Shown: one piece after another, positions 24,351-36,560 of the stretch
Position numbering within the stretch: the stretch's first letter is position 1
How the letters are laid out: each line of letters begins with the position of its first letter
Assembly: GCF_031877795.1 (NCBI RefSeq)
Contig: NC_133938.1
Span: forward strand, 13,176,920 to 13,240,919
DNA: 64,000 bases
Source: Strix aluco
Taxonomy: Eukaryota; Chordata; Aves; Strigiformes; Strigidae
Reading direction: 5' to 3'
The notes under the pieces: model-generated
Databases searched by the model: none
What the model was told of the DNA's origin: nothing
Seen by the model: the letters and a program-made list of their open reading frames with translations, nothing else
Program-made: the position numbers and the translations under genes

Positions 24351-26623
24351 GTAAATCTCTATCTGTTGCTTGAATGCATTGTTAGAGAGCCCCTCGCTGT
24401 TCAGAGGCATGGATTCAGTGTGGTCCTATTGCATCTTCATTGTCTTTTTGAATACTGGCTTTGTCTGGCAAATGAATATGGAGAGATTCTGCAACGTATA
24501 GCTGTGCTCTGCTTCCCTCTGCCATTCTTTTCCTTTTTCCCTGCATTGTCAGAACTGCGAGCTAGCGGGAAGGAAACAGTGTACCGAATAATAGGAGGGG
24601 GTGAGGGGCTCTGGTTGTTTCAGCTGACTTTGAGCTGAATTCCTTCAGGAGCAATAGCATTCGGGCAACAGACTTCCAGTACAAAGGACAAAACGGGGGA
24701 AGTTATTTTTTTTTTTCTGACCGTGCAGCATTTACTGCTTTTAAAGCAAAGGTTGCAGATGTACACAGCTGTCCCAGTTGCTCCTTAAGCACACACTCCT
24801 CTGCTGAATTTACCCAAAATCCACATGCTCCACACAATTATACTTAGCATATAATCGCATTTGCTAATTAAGTGGCATATTTGATGGAGGGATTTTCCCC
24901 TTGACGCCAGCAAATATAAGCGTAAACTTACCGTGTGATCATATGCCTTCTCCAGCCTGCTTTCCTCACCAAGATAAAAGTATTTGCAACAAGCATGTCG
25001 TGGAGATGGAGGGAGCATCACTAGCACTAAGTATTGAATGAAAGGGGAGGAGGCGGAAGTGCAGTCAGTTGAGAACAAACAGCGTTTGTTTCCTTACAGT
25101 GCTGTCACATGCAGGGAGTCACTCTCCTGTGCTTGGTTTGAAAGTGGTTTGTTTCAGATTTGTTTGCTATCTGCCTTGCTCCTTTCTGTGTATATTTTGA
25201 ATACATTTGTGCTCTGTTCCTTTAGTAAATAAAACTGATCTGTGAATGCTTTGTTATTTTCAGTCTGATCTTCTAACAAAGGGTTGATTATCTCAAACTT
25301 TGGGATGGCCTCTCATAGCAGTTGCCTTCACATATCAGCAAAATGGATAAATTGCAAAGCTTCAAAGCGGTCCCCAAATAATAAACATTCATGTGTCTCC
25401 TTGAATCTAATTCTTATAACTTTTTTTGGGTGTTCAACTTTAAAAGCGACTTATTTTGCTGCACTGTTTTTCCCTTTCAATTCATTCTCTACTAGTGGGT
25501 CTGTGATACATGGATGTTCTTTGAATTTTCTTTTGTGAGAATGTAGGTTGTGGCAGCTTATATTAATAAATATGGCAAAGTCTGCCTCAAGTGCAGAAAC
25601 TTCCCTGAACTAGCAGGTTCTGCTTGGAGATAGGTGGTACAAACTCCTTTAAGCAGACAGCACTGACGCAATTCAGAGTTAAGTTGTGACTTGGGATAAG
25701 GAGATATGAGCTCTGTGAATGGAGCCTGGCTTCACAAAGATAAGCATGTGTACTCCTTTTTAAACGCTCCCTGAATAATTTTACTTGGATCTGCAAGTGA
25801 TCCAGAAGATGGAATTTCTTTTTTTTTTTTTTTTTTTGACTATGTGGAGAGATCACATGCAAAACTGTCCCTAACAGTTAAATAAGAATATCCTTTTACA
25901 ATAAAACTCCAGTGTCTCTTTCCCCCTCCCACTTGTTACCTCTGCACAGTCTGGTGACACAGCCTGCCACAAGGATGACTTCTGCAGGGCCTTCCTTTTA
26001 GAGTTTGAATTATAACACAATAAGCACCTTCCTTTTGCCCAGGCCTTGAGCTCCATTTGGTTGTAATTCTGATGATTAAATCAATAGATAAATTGGTATT
26101 CCTTGACAGCCAGCCCTCTGCCAGCTTAATTCTTAATCTTGTTAATACAGGCAGGTGCAAGGATAAAAAGTGAAATAGATATGTGAAGATTAGCTTTGCC
26201 ATAAGGCAGGCTGGACAGACATCCCACAGGAGTAATTTAAATGTCTAGATCAAGATACTTAACGGTGTATAAGTTTTTAACGTAATGCCTACAGGTACTC
26301 AAGCTTTTACCATAACAAGGAAATTCAGAATAATATGCATATTTGATGTGAGGCCAGCCTAATTCTTTACTGAAAATACAAACCTGTTAGTTACACCCTT
26401 CTTCCTTATGTTTGTCCTATCTTCTTTATTCAGTCAGTAGCCTGTATGGAAACACACACACAAAAAATAATCTGTGCTATAGGTATAGATATTAACTAGG
26501 TGGTGGCACAGTGTAGGTAGGAAGCCAGAATCACTGTGCATCCTTGCCACTTCAGCCCTGAGTGCCTCTCTGGCTCTGCCTTCTGGGTTGCCCTGCCTCT
26601 GTTCCTAGATTTTTAAATACATG
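24351..26623 (+). other. Intron 1, proximal part
   Basis: The donor GTAAAT at 24,351 opens the intron. CpG enrichment continues to about 25.1 kb and could hold promoter-proximal enhancer activity. A T-run of 19 (25,819-25,837) is the only notable simple repeat. No exon 2 candidate, which should encode Arg-Lys followed by a hydrophobic anchor after an AG acceptor, was found. Confidence 0.5.
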
Positions 26624-26636
26624 CCCCCCCCCCCCC
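26624..26636. repeat. Poly-C homopolymer (13 C)
   Basis: Thirteen consecutive C residues are seen directly between ATG and GATACCG. It is the second long pure C-run in the window, after the one at 6.8 kb. Confidence 0.95.
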
Positions 26637-29600
26637 GATACCGACACTTGTGGAATGTTGGAGTTCTGTATGTGTGAGATATTAATATAAATGACATTGG
26701 ATAGACATGTCTATAAAATGCAAAGAACTGAGGTGGCTATTAATAATTAATCGGAGTTACAATGGTTAGAGCATATTAGAAAAAGTGTATAATCTTTAGA
26801 TACCAAGACCTTCTTTTACTATGACTGCTGCAATACTAGCCCTTGTAGAAATATTTGGGAAGGTGATTCTTCCTAGGGTGCGTGCCGTTTCTGTGGTGTT
26901 TGTCGTTCACTCTCCCTAGGTAAGACTGGTGGGGCTGTTGCTGATCATGGCTTCAGAAACTTTGTCTCCCAATCAGTAGTGGGACATTCTTATTAAAACC
27001 AGTGAAACTCTCTTCTGCAAATTCTTTCTTCTGTTGAGGAAATGCAGGGAAAGAGGCAAGTTCTAAGATGCAGGATGCGTTTTTATTTTTCCATCATGTC
27101 ATTAAAAATCAGGGCAGAGTAGCTGAGTGAAGTGTAGGCATTCCTTGGAAGCAGTTGATTTTATGCTTGTTACTATGGTAGCTATGTGCCACCTTGCTGA
27201 TTACTAGATTAACAGTGATTACTATTTATGTAGTCACTATTATCCCTAAAGATGTTGAACTCCCTAACTTACACTGTATCAACCATTAACCCTTTAAATG
27301 ATGAGAGATGTTATTCATTACTTCAAAGAAACAAAGTTTTTACATAACTGCAAAATGATACTTCAGTGTACCTATTGTCTTACACTATGAAGGATAATGA
27401 TATTCTCTAAAATGTTGATATCCCCCACTGAGGACTGGATCATGATATTTTAAAGCAAATAGAACAGGTAACTTAGTTCACATATGCTTCCCTTTGCATG
27501 GGATTATGTCTTCCCCTTTTTACGAACTCTTTTTTTTAAATGGACGTTTTGAAGAAGATGGTGGAGGTGGATTATGTTGTCATCATGTACAATTTTAACT
27601 GTGTAGGCTTAATGTGTTGGAATTTAATAAAAAAAGTCCATGTGTGATGAGCCCATACAGTGACGACTAAATGTGAAATCTAGATAGGTTTCCTTCTGTT
27701 TTGTGTGCTGTGTATTTACAATGCAGTGAACAAAAGAGTTTTCATGTGCCTATAAAATGGACATGAACTTCTACCAGCAGAGATCACAAGTGAGTTGAAA
27801 CCTTCGGTGAAATTCTGTGGTCTAATAGTATTTGTATAATGTGAGGCAATGTTCTTATTATCACAGCTGATTGTGGGTTCTTCTTGCACAGTAATCAGGT
27901 GGCCAATTAAAACCTGTGGCTTCTTTAATATTTTTTTTTCCTCTAAGTAGATCGAAATAACAGTTTTGCAAAGTGTAACTTACAGGTTTCAACCAAACAA
28001 AACCCTTCAGCACATGCTTGTAACAGTTTTCTGTAGGATGCTGTCAAAGTTGACCATACCTATGCATTCACCTATGATTGTTTTGCATGTTCCCTCTCTG
28101 GGATTATCTCAGCTGGTTTAATTAAATCCACAGATTGCATTTTCCCCTTAGTTCACATGGTAAACTGGTTTTGGCATGCATTTTCTTTGAGTTTTCTCTG
28201 AGTGTTCAACGGCCTGCGTCTGACTGGGGTCCTCAAACACTGCAGTAATACAGATAACATTACTATCTGCAGGCATATGCTCCATCTGCACTTTTGAGAC
28301 TAAAATAGCAAAGCTGATCTCATTATATCAAATTTTCCACCCTGGCAAGTAGCTGTTCAGAGGGGAGAGGCAGAAGGTCTAAAAGGATCTGATCGTGGTG
28401 TTTGGATGTTTGTCATTTTGGATACTTAAGTTATTAATTCATTTTTTTTTTAAACCCCTACGTACGTGATGGAGATTGTAGCTATTTCGTCCCAAGTTTC
28501 TACGTGATCAGAAGCACATTCCTTGTTTCAGTTATGCTCTGTTTTGCAGGGTAGGCTTTGTGTCTCACCATAATTCCATTTGCTGCTAGTGATTTGCAGG
28601 ATGCAAGGCCTTCCATAGAGATGACCCCTATATCCTGCTTGAATGGGGTCCAAGATAATTCACATACTGCTTTGACTGTTAAATTGACTGCAGCAATGTT
28701 TATGCATGGCATCCATCCAGTTTCCTGTGCTGAGGATTGTACCTGGATCCTGTTTGATTCTCATGCTGTGCTATTTCCTCTGACATGACAAGAGATGGAG
28801 AGATCCTATGGAAAGGAAAAAAGGTGACCTCCCCTCATCATGGGAAGATGCCCATCTGATGGGTCATTTCACAGCAACATCTAAATTTGCTGCAGGTTCA
28901 CTGTAATGCAAACTCTCTTCTAGGCCTGTCTTAACCTGATGATCAACGGTTTTGTGGGCTGTGGTATTTCTGCTGTAACTGGGGTAATTCCTAGGAGCAT
29001 GTGGTTATATCTCTAGGGATGGAAGGTGTAAATATGCAAAGGTGCCCCTTACGAGGTATGCACCAATGAGTTGGAAAGTAACAGGCAGATGCAACAAGGA
29101 ATTACAGAAAAGAATCAGGATTTCTGAGGCAGTAAACAGGTTTCTTGTTGGATCACTCCATCCTTATTTGCTATGACTGATTTTTTGCCTCCTCCTCCCC
29201 CTTACCTAGCAAAACTCCATAGTTAATTCTTTCTGATGCTCCTTCTACATTGGATATTTCTATTTTAAATACATTTCTAAAAATGATTCTGTTTCTAAAT
29301 AAAAGGCTTGGGTTTTGTTGCTCTACATTGTTTACCTCTAAATTGCTCCAGAGTGAATGAAGATGAATTAATGAATCCGGCAATGTTCAGGGCTAGGATT
29401 TGCTGTACCGTGGTCCAGTGGTGCTTAACTACCATGTAAGATTTTATGGAGTGTAGTACATGGAATTTTGTAATGTGTTTTTTATTATGTTGACTTACTG
29501 AAAATGTAAGGAAAATGAAATTCTAAGTATAAAACCAGTTTTCATTCTTGCTTGCAATGATCTTAAACTAATTATACATTAAAGATAATATAATAGCCCC

Positions 29601-32600
29601 CACCCAAGCAGAAGGAGACAGCAGTCTAGTCCTACAAGAGGACTTGCTTTGGTTGAATTTTGATGTCCATGTAGCTAAACCAAAACAATCTCCAGTGTAA
29701 GCACGCTTCAGTTGATTTAAAACTGGAGTTTCCTGTCTGAATTCATTAGAGGTGTAAAAATTAAAACCACAAAACCAGCATGAAATTAGGAACTGTCTCA
29801 GAGTTTTACATCTAAGTAGTTGTGTGATAAAGCAGTAATGGGGAAAAGGTTTTTGTTCTGCAGTTCATCTTTAAGCAATGAAGCATGTGCCATCCAGATG
29901 TTTTAGGCTTCCCCCCCGCCAGGGATACACAGTTGTTGTGCACATTATCACAGGTATGGAATTGCATGTTAAAGGTAATCTTATCAAAATTCAGCTTCTT
30001 TGTAGACTTGTGTGTGAGCTTCAGTGTTTTGTCTTGCTCATTTTTTTCAGTTTTGATTTTGACATGTATGAATGCCAGATAACTTGGCATGTCATAGTGT
30101 GACATAAAACATCATAGGAAGCGACAAATTCTTATACATTGATGTAACATATCAACCCCCTGGAGATATAGGACAGATGCGTTCTTACTTATTTCTGGTA
30201 AGATGGAAGCCAAAAGGAAAGCATACCTTGTTTTCTGGCAGTAACTAAACATTCATGGTTACTTTAAGGGGGTCTGAAATGCAGCTTAAAATATCCCATT
30301 TCTTATTTTATTTTTTAGGTTTTAGTCATAATAATCACAACATCTGTGCAGTTAATTTGAAAAGGTGGAGCTTTCAGCTTTTTTTCTTTCCCTTTGCCAT
30401 GTTTCATTCCAGCAGTATCTATGCATCTTCCAGAAGTGTAGTATTGGAGTCCAGGGTTTATTCTTTCATCTTTTCCAAAGGAAGCAATATCTATGCAGCA
30501 GGTTGACTTTTTTAAGAGGGATTTTTTTGTGTGTGGCTTAAAGGGGAGGAAAAAAAGTTTTCTGTGTATTTGTTAGGAAGGGAAAGGTCAAATGCTCACA
30601 CATGGAATGGAAAGTAAATTTCTTTATCTTCCTGGTGGTTATTGGATGAATATAATTTTTGGACCAATCTCCTCCCCAGAACAGCTTTCACCGTAAAATA
30701 AAGAGCTATTCTGTGCAAGAAAAATTAAATTATTGATTGTCAATTTATTCTAGATTTCTAGTTTGACTTTCAGATATTAAACTGATGGTTTATTTTGTGG
30801 TTGTTATCCATGACGCTTTCTCAATACTTTCTTCTGCCTACCAGTTGCTCTCCATCCATGGTCTGATTCATAGCATAGAAGTGTGCACGTACGTAACAAA
30901 GAAGAGGTGAAGGTGTATTTTATCTTGGTAGTATTTGAGACTTCTCTCCAGGAGCTAGGAAGAATTGATCTTTGTGGGGATCTGTAAATAAGGTGGGTAA
31001 AGGCGACTCCATTTATTGGATGTATTCCCAAGAAATAAGGTAAAACTCTGCCTTGGGCACTATCATCTCTTAAAGCTGAGGGAGCAGTTGCCTCACTGTT
31101 GTCAGCATCAACACTCATGGGATGAATTTGCTATTCCTGTTGGAGAAAAAAACTGCATCTACTGCATTTTGTGTGGTGGTTCTTGTAAATAACCCATGCA
31201 CTGCTGAGATAAGGAAGACCACCACTTTTCCAGTGGATTTATTGGTTTCTGCAGAATGGGAACTTTGCCTAAAAAAGGAGATGTGATTGTATTGCATGTT
31301 GTGTTTCTGAGCCTGAGGACAGAATAAAACATGGCTGGATGAGGTGTGAATTGCTCTGTGTCATCTCAGACAATGTTAAATATTGAACTGAATCTTCTCT
31401 GCACTCCTCCCCCCTTCAAGAACACCCAATATTTATGCAAATATTGCCTTTACACTATTACAAATATGATTTTGACAGTAGTGTCACAAGTTTTATCAAG
31501 TAAGATATATTGGTGCGTTCATATGCTTTTCAAGAGCCGTATAGCTGTACTATTTTTCTTTATTTTTTAAAATCAGTCAACCAACTGAAATTTTGTTATC
31601 AGTACAAAATTTATATAAATGGAGTTTGTATTTAAAATAATGACAGTTATTTTGCCTCTGATCGTTTTAGCAGAAGCACCTGGAAAACATGGTAATTCTC
31701 AGTTTATGTATTTGAAATTGGATAAAATACCATGCTGGATGTCCTTTTTCATCTTTGCTATTGAGAAGAACAAAGGTGAGGCAGGAACTGGAATGGAAGG
31801 GTTTGAGAGATGAAATCTTGTAAGTGATGAGGTTCAGGAGTAATGGCTTGTGTCGTCTAAAGGCAGTCCTATTAAGCAGTTCTTGTATATCTGTACAGCA
31901 TGTATGACATTTTAAAATTAACATGGGAGCACCACACTTGCTAATAATTAAATGAAGCAGTAGCTTCTTATGAAAGGTATATTTTGCAGCAATTTGCATT
32001 AACAATAGGCAGTGGAATGCTAGCCTAGGCAGGTAAGATGCAGGTGTGGAGCAGTTGGAAGTAATCAGAAAAACATGTTTATTTCATGGGAATAGCAATT
32101 TGTACAGAAGAAATGCAGAATGAATTATTTATAGATCCTGTCTCTTCTAATGATGCATTCCTTGCATGTTGGTTTGGTGTAAGATTAGGTATCTTCTGTC
32201 TCTTTCTAAATTTTTCTTCCTTAAAATTATATATAATCTCAATACTAGCAAAAGTTTGCCTGGTCTTTGGCAAAGGAAATGCCCTCCTGAGCATGTAACG
32301 ACATGAGATGTCATTCCATGAGGTTTGGTGTTTTAATTTGAAATAGGAAAAGCCAGAAACCACTTTTTTTCCTTGCAAGTTTCACAACCTTTTGTTAATC
32401 ATCAGTTTTTAGTTTCTTCCAAATCTATTGTTTACTCAGATTTGAACATAATTTTCTTCTTGGAATGATGGGATGGTAGTACATTTAAGAAATAACAATG
32501 TGTATTCATTAGCTCTTTAGTATACATATCGGTATTATTACAAACCTATTGAGGCCAGTAGAACACCACCTGGTGTACTTTTAATAATTATTATTTTACA

Positions 32601-33704
32601 TTAGATTATGAAATTATGTGCTTGTGGTTTATGTATGTACTCCTCTAAATTCCTAAGATCTGGCCCTTCTTCATGAGTGGAAGTCACTTTATTTTTTGGA
32701 TTAATCCAAAAAGGCTAGAAGGCTTTCATGTTTTAATGTGCTGTGTTCTGCCGTGGGATGCAGTTACACTTGAAAAAAGTTTCTATATGATTTTGTTTGT
32801 TCTGATTTGGCAGAGAAATAAAGATTCTAATTCCAGTTTACTTGTATCCCTGCTGGGGCTTATGTGATTATTAAAATTCATTACAGTTTTACTAAACTTT
32901 TCTAGATTGGTCCTCTCAGCCATGTGAATAAGTTATTTACAAGTTACTGCATGTCAGCTGATATATTGTAATTTTCCTGTGTTTGCGTTTATCTGTGGCA
33001 AGCTAGTCAGGTAATAACTGTTAACAGAAGAGAGCTTTCTATTAGTGCTTCTTACGTGGAGACAAAAAAAGAAGCCTTCGCATTTCAAAAAAAGGAATGA
33101 AGAATGAGACTGACTCATTCTCCTGTGGGATCCTTGGGAGCTGTGGAATGTGTAGCGTGGGGGAAAAAAACTGGTTGGAGACACATCTTTTGTAATTGGA
33201 ATATGGAAATTTTGCCAAAAGAAAAACTTTTGTAACTTTTTTTTCATATGATTAATGAGAGAATTTCAGACAGCTGTCTCTGCATGTCTTTCTATCCCTC
33301 TTCTATCTTTTTTTAATTTCCTTCCACAGGGCATAAAATATTTTTACAGAAAAATTAGTTTAACCCTACTAAATGGTTTTTTTGAGTAGGGAAATGGGAA
33401 AAGAGCCACTGGACATTTCAAACAAGATAAAAGAAATGGCATCTTTAGGAGTACTTCTTGAACTGTATCCTTACTTTAGTGTGCATGTTCTCTCATACTC
33501 TGCTCTGTACCTGAGTATCTGTATCTGTTACTGAGACCTGGCAGTCTGTCTCTGCAGTTCACAACCCTTATTATGAAATGCCATTCATACTATGTTTTTC
33601 CTTCGTGTTTGCTGCCACTTGCCCACTCACCTTAATTGGTTTAATGAAATATATCTTAGTGGTTTTACCAGGTCACTTCAGATGAAATTGGAGAACTGAG
33701 GACG
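26637..33704 (+). other. Intron 1, no exon seen
   Basis: About 7 kb of AT-rich sequence with no recognisable exon, RNA gene or repeat. Open frames are at most about 110 codons and have opposite-strand partners of similar length, for example around 28,500-28,790 and 29,812-30,105, typical of chance frames. Short T-runs and A-runs are frequent. Confidence 0.5.
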
Positions 33705-34013
33705 TTGAAATGCCATAGAAGCTTCCCCCATCTAACCACACTTCCTCTTGAGATTACTAAATATAGGTACTTGGTCTCCTTGCCTGTAACCGCTGCCTTA
33801 ACCGCAAGAACAGACCCAGATCCCAGGGCCAAATGTGTAATCCAAGAGCCAGATAATCAACGTGTGGTCGCTGTCCCAGGGAACAACGCCTCTCGCCTTT
33901 TCCTCAGTGTAACTCTGGCTTCAGAGACTGGCACCTCTGAAGAGCCACCTACAGCTACTCGCTCTCCCCTCTGTTGTGCCAGCATAGCTGTATGTGGGGC
34001 TGTGGTAACGTAA
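33705..34013 (+). other. Intronic CpG-rich patch with an open frame, function unknown
   Basis: Between about 33,780 and 34,010 I count eight CpGs and higher GC than in the surrounding intron. The + frame is open for 102 codons but begins at TTG and holds no ATG, so it is not a stand-alone protein. It ends at TAA in GGTAACGTAAGC, which also offers a weak splice-donor-like GTAAGC. It may be an internal enhancer, an alternative exon, or an old exapted or retroposed piece. I recognise no protein family in the translation (rich in Ser, Thr, Ala, Pro). Confidence 0.3.
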
Positions 34014-35319
34014 GCAGAAAATGGAGCTGGATTAGAATAACTCTTTTTGCTTTCCAGAGGGTTATTTTTGAGATTAATTAGTTTCTTGAGTATTGCAGAG
34101 ATTGCGTTGGGCCCAGCTGAGGAGGTGGTGTAAGCATGAGAGTAGCCTGCAAGGGGTCAGGAAATCTTTATGTAGGTACTACTACCAAAAAATTTCCTGC
34201 AGTAGTAGTAGTCCATACTTTAATTGTCTGCCCTTCAGTAGGAGGCTGCTTACTAATGTATAGGCAATAAGGCTAGCCTAGATCTATTTGCTGTTTAAAT
34301 GGGAAGAGAAACTAAATGGGAAGCTCTGTAGCAAAAATGCAGCTTTAATATGTCCGTGCCCTGCTGCCCTGAGTTAGAGAGGCGTCAAGTCCCCTTGTCC
34401 AGTCTGATAAATTGGTGCCTTCTGAGCACTGGAATATGGTTTTAGTGAGCCTAGAAAGGAGAAAGGGAGTTGTTCCATACTTCATCTAGTCCTGACGGAG
34501 ATCACTGTTTGTCCCAAACATGTAGATACCTCTGTAACTTTTCCCAGTTATGATCAGCTGAGCTGGCTGCATGCTATCTAGCTTTGCTACCTTTGAACAA
34601 TTCCCCTGGGCCATCTCCCTGTCTGTATATGCCACCACCTGCCCACCTGCAGTCCTAAACAAACTCCAGGTACCACAAAATAATTGCATTGCTTAACATT
34701 TACATTTGACTGTAGGTAGATCTGAATTATTCAGGAAGCAGGAGTGTATTCTAATAGCACTAATGCTATAGTTTTAGATAGTAATTGTACTCAAACAGCC
34801 TAATAGACAGTTAGTGACCATGTCTCTTGGATTTATGCTTTTAGGCCCGTTATTTCTTCAGAATTGGTCTCTTATTCAGCATATGGGTGTATATATAATC
34901 TATATTCCTAAAATGTTTTTGGTTCTTTTCTGCTTTGTATACCTGAAGATCATAGATTTTATTTCTATCACTGTGTCCTACAGATGAATTTTTTGAATTA
35001 AAAGAATGATTACCAATAATTGTATCAGTCAGAGATCTTGAAGAAGCCATTTGAAGTCCACTCTACTTCAGTTTGTTGTATAATGTGGCCAAATAAGACT
35101 AAATTTTTCCTTGCTGGATCCTACAGGAGCAAGAGACAACAGTGACTGCACTGTAGTTGGTCTTTATTGAAAGAGTGATACTGAATGTCTGTCAAATAAA
35201 GAAAGAATATTAAAATTGCTTGTGGTCATGCATCTTGCTGGCCTCTGCAGATATTTTGTTTCCTGTTGTTTTACTAAATCCCATAGGTATTCCAAGTTTG
35301 ACCATGTGTCTGGAAGGAT
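34014..35319 (+). other. Intron 1, no exon seen
   Basis: No gene is seen. The stretch includes a short (AGT)4-like run near 34,202 and is otherwise unremarkable AT-rich intron. Frames on both strands are below 70 codons. Confidence 0.5.
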
Positions 35320-35381
35320 GTGTGTTAGTTCATCTGCTGTCTCCTGGGGCAGTGTGTTAGTTCATCTGCCGTCTCCTGGGG
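35320..35381. repeat. 32-bp tandem duplication (2 copies)
   Basis: Two head-to-tail copies with period 32 lie at 35,320-35,351 and 35,352-35,381. They match at 29 of the first 30 positions, with one T-to-C change that creates a CpG in the second copy. The near-identity points to a recent local duplication. The period is not a multiple of three, so the copies are in different frames, which argues against selection on a protein here. Confidence 0.92.
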
Positions 35382-36518
35382 GTGCTTGTGCTTTTGAGGT
35401 ATGTGAGGTGAAGCTCATCCGGCATTTCATTAAAGCTTTGCTTGCATGGCTTTCTTTGCCTCTTGGTGTGTCTGGTATTTTAGGTGAGGGTTGGAGAATG
35501 AATGTTTCTGAAAATTCAGCTTTCAGTATTTGCTAAAACTAATGTTATGCTTGATGTCACTTATGAATTAACCAGAAGATTGACTGTGTTTTTTCCCCAC
35601 TGAGGTCTTGCATGAGACTTTATTACTGCTTACCATTCATTGATTCCAGTGGGAGAAGCTGACTTTGGTGTACTTGTTCTGAATGCAAACTGCAAGAGCT
35701 GTTAGAGCTACAAACTCTTATTTTACCTTTTACCTCTGATCATCAGTTTCAAATCTGCCTGAGGCCATTGCAGTGAGGAACGATTGTACAGCGAACAGTG
35801 CATCCCCCAAAAGGCAGATATCATGCAGGTCACAGACATATGGAAATGGTTTGTAGCTGCTTTTATCTTCAAAATCTGCAGGAAAACATTATCAGTGACA
35901 CTGAAAAGAAAATTGAATTTGACAGACTTGCTCCCTTTTAGTTTTTTCTGTCTGTTTGCCAAATCTTGCTCTCAAAAGGAAGTCCTCAGCCCCTTATTAA
36001 TAAGGCCAGAGAGTTGAATTTCCTTCTGGGCCTCAAGGCAAGGTACCGTGGCTTGTCATGATTTGTTAATGGCACCATTAAGCCACTGTTGTTGTATTTA
36101 TAAAGTGTCTTCTGAAGCATTGCATGAAAGTGCTGTAAAGCAATTTATGGGAAAACGTAATCCATTTATGGAAATAAACATCCTTGTATGAAGGAAAATG
36201 GAAAACTCATCAGTAGTTTAGATAACACTGCGGGAAGTCTGCTTGGTTGGGGTGTGTGTGGAACTGAAGTTTAATAAAAATTTTAACATCCAATTGATTT
36301 CAAAATTATTTACTGGGAGGAAACATACTTATTTTGTACCAAACAAAAATGAGTTTTGAAATTGTTCAGTCTTCAAGGTCTGCAGCTCTAGCAACCTGTG
36401 TGATGAGTAGTCATATGTTTCTTTACTCACTAGAGGGTTCCATAAACAGCTGTGCACTTTATTGTTAGTTATATTGTTTATCAGTATTTTATTACTAACA
36501 ACAACAAAAAGTCTGTTT
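35382..36518 (+). other. Intron 1, no exon seen
   Basis: AT-rich intron with no exon or RNA gene recognised. A short motif near 35,638-35,660 (ATTGATTCCAGTGGGA) resembles motifs at 46.99 kb and 60.77 kb and is discussed under findings. A CTCF-like core with two mismatches lies just beyond, at 36,427. Confidence 0.45.
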
Positions 36519-36560
36519 TCATAGTATGGTTTGGGTTGGAAGGGACCTTTAAATGTTATC
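36519..36560 (-). mobile_element. CR1 LINE 3'-end fragment
   Basis: The + strand carries the hallmark reverse complement of an avian CR1 3' terminus: a TCATAG(t)ATGG start, then TTTGGGTTGGAAGGGACCTTT. Only about 42 bp are convincing, and similarity fades to the right. CR1 is the dominant bird LINE and is usually 5'-truncated to a short 3' piece. The sharp terminus fits a comparatively young bird-type CR1 copy. Confidence 0.8.

Noticed and set aside
24333..24638. 101-codon frame starting at the MACILK ATG
   Set aside because: Only the first six codons fit ST6GALNAC3. The rest begins exactly at a GTAAAT donor and is unlike the known anchor and catalytic sequence, so it is read as intron.
28500..28788. 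Overlapping open frames on both strands with protein-like composition
   Set aside because: No recognisable family, no convincing splice sites, and the two strands mirror each other, which is typical of a chance stop-poor stretch.
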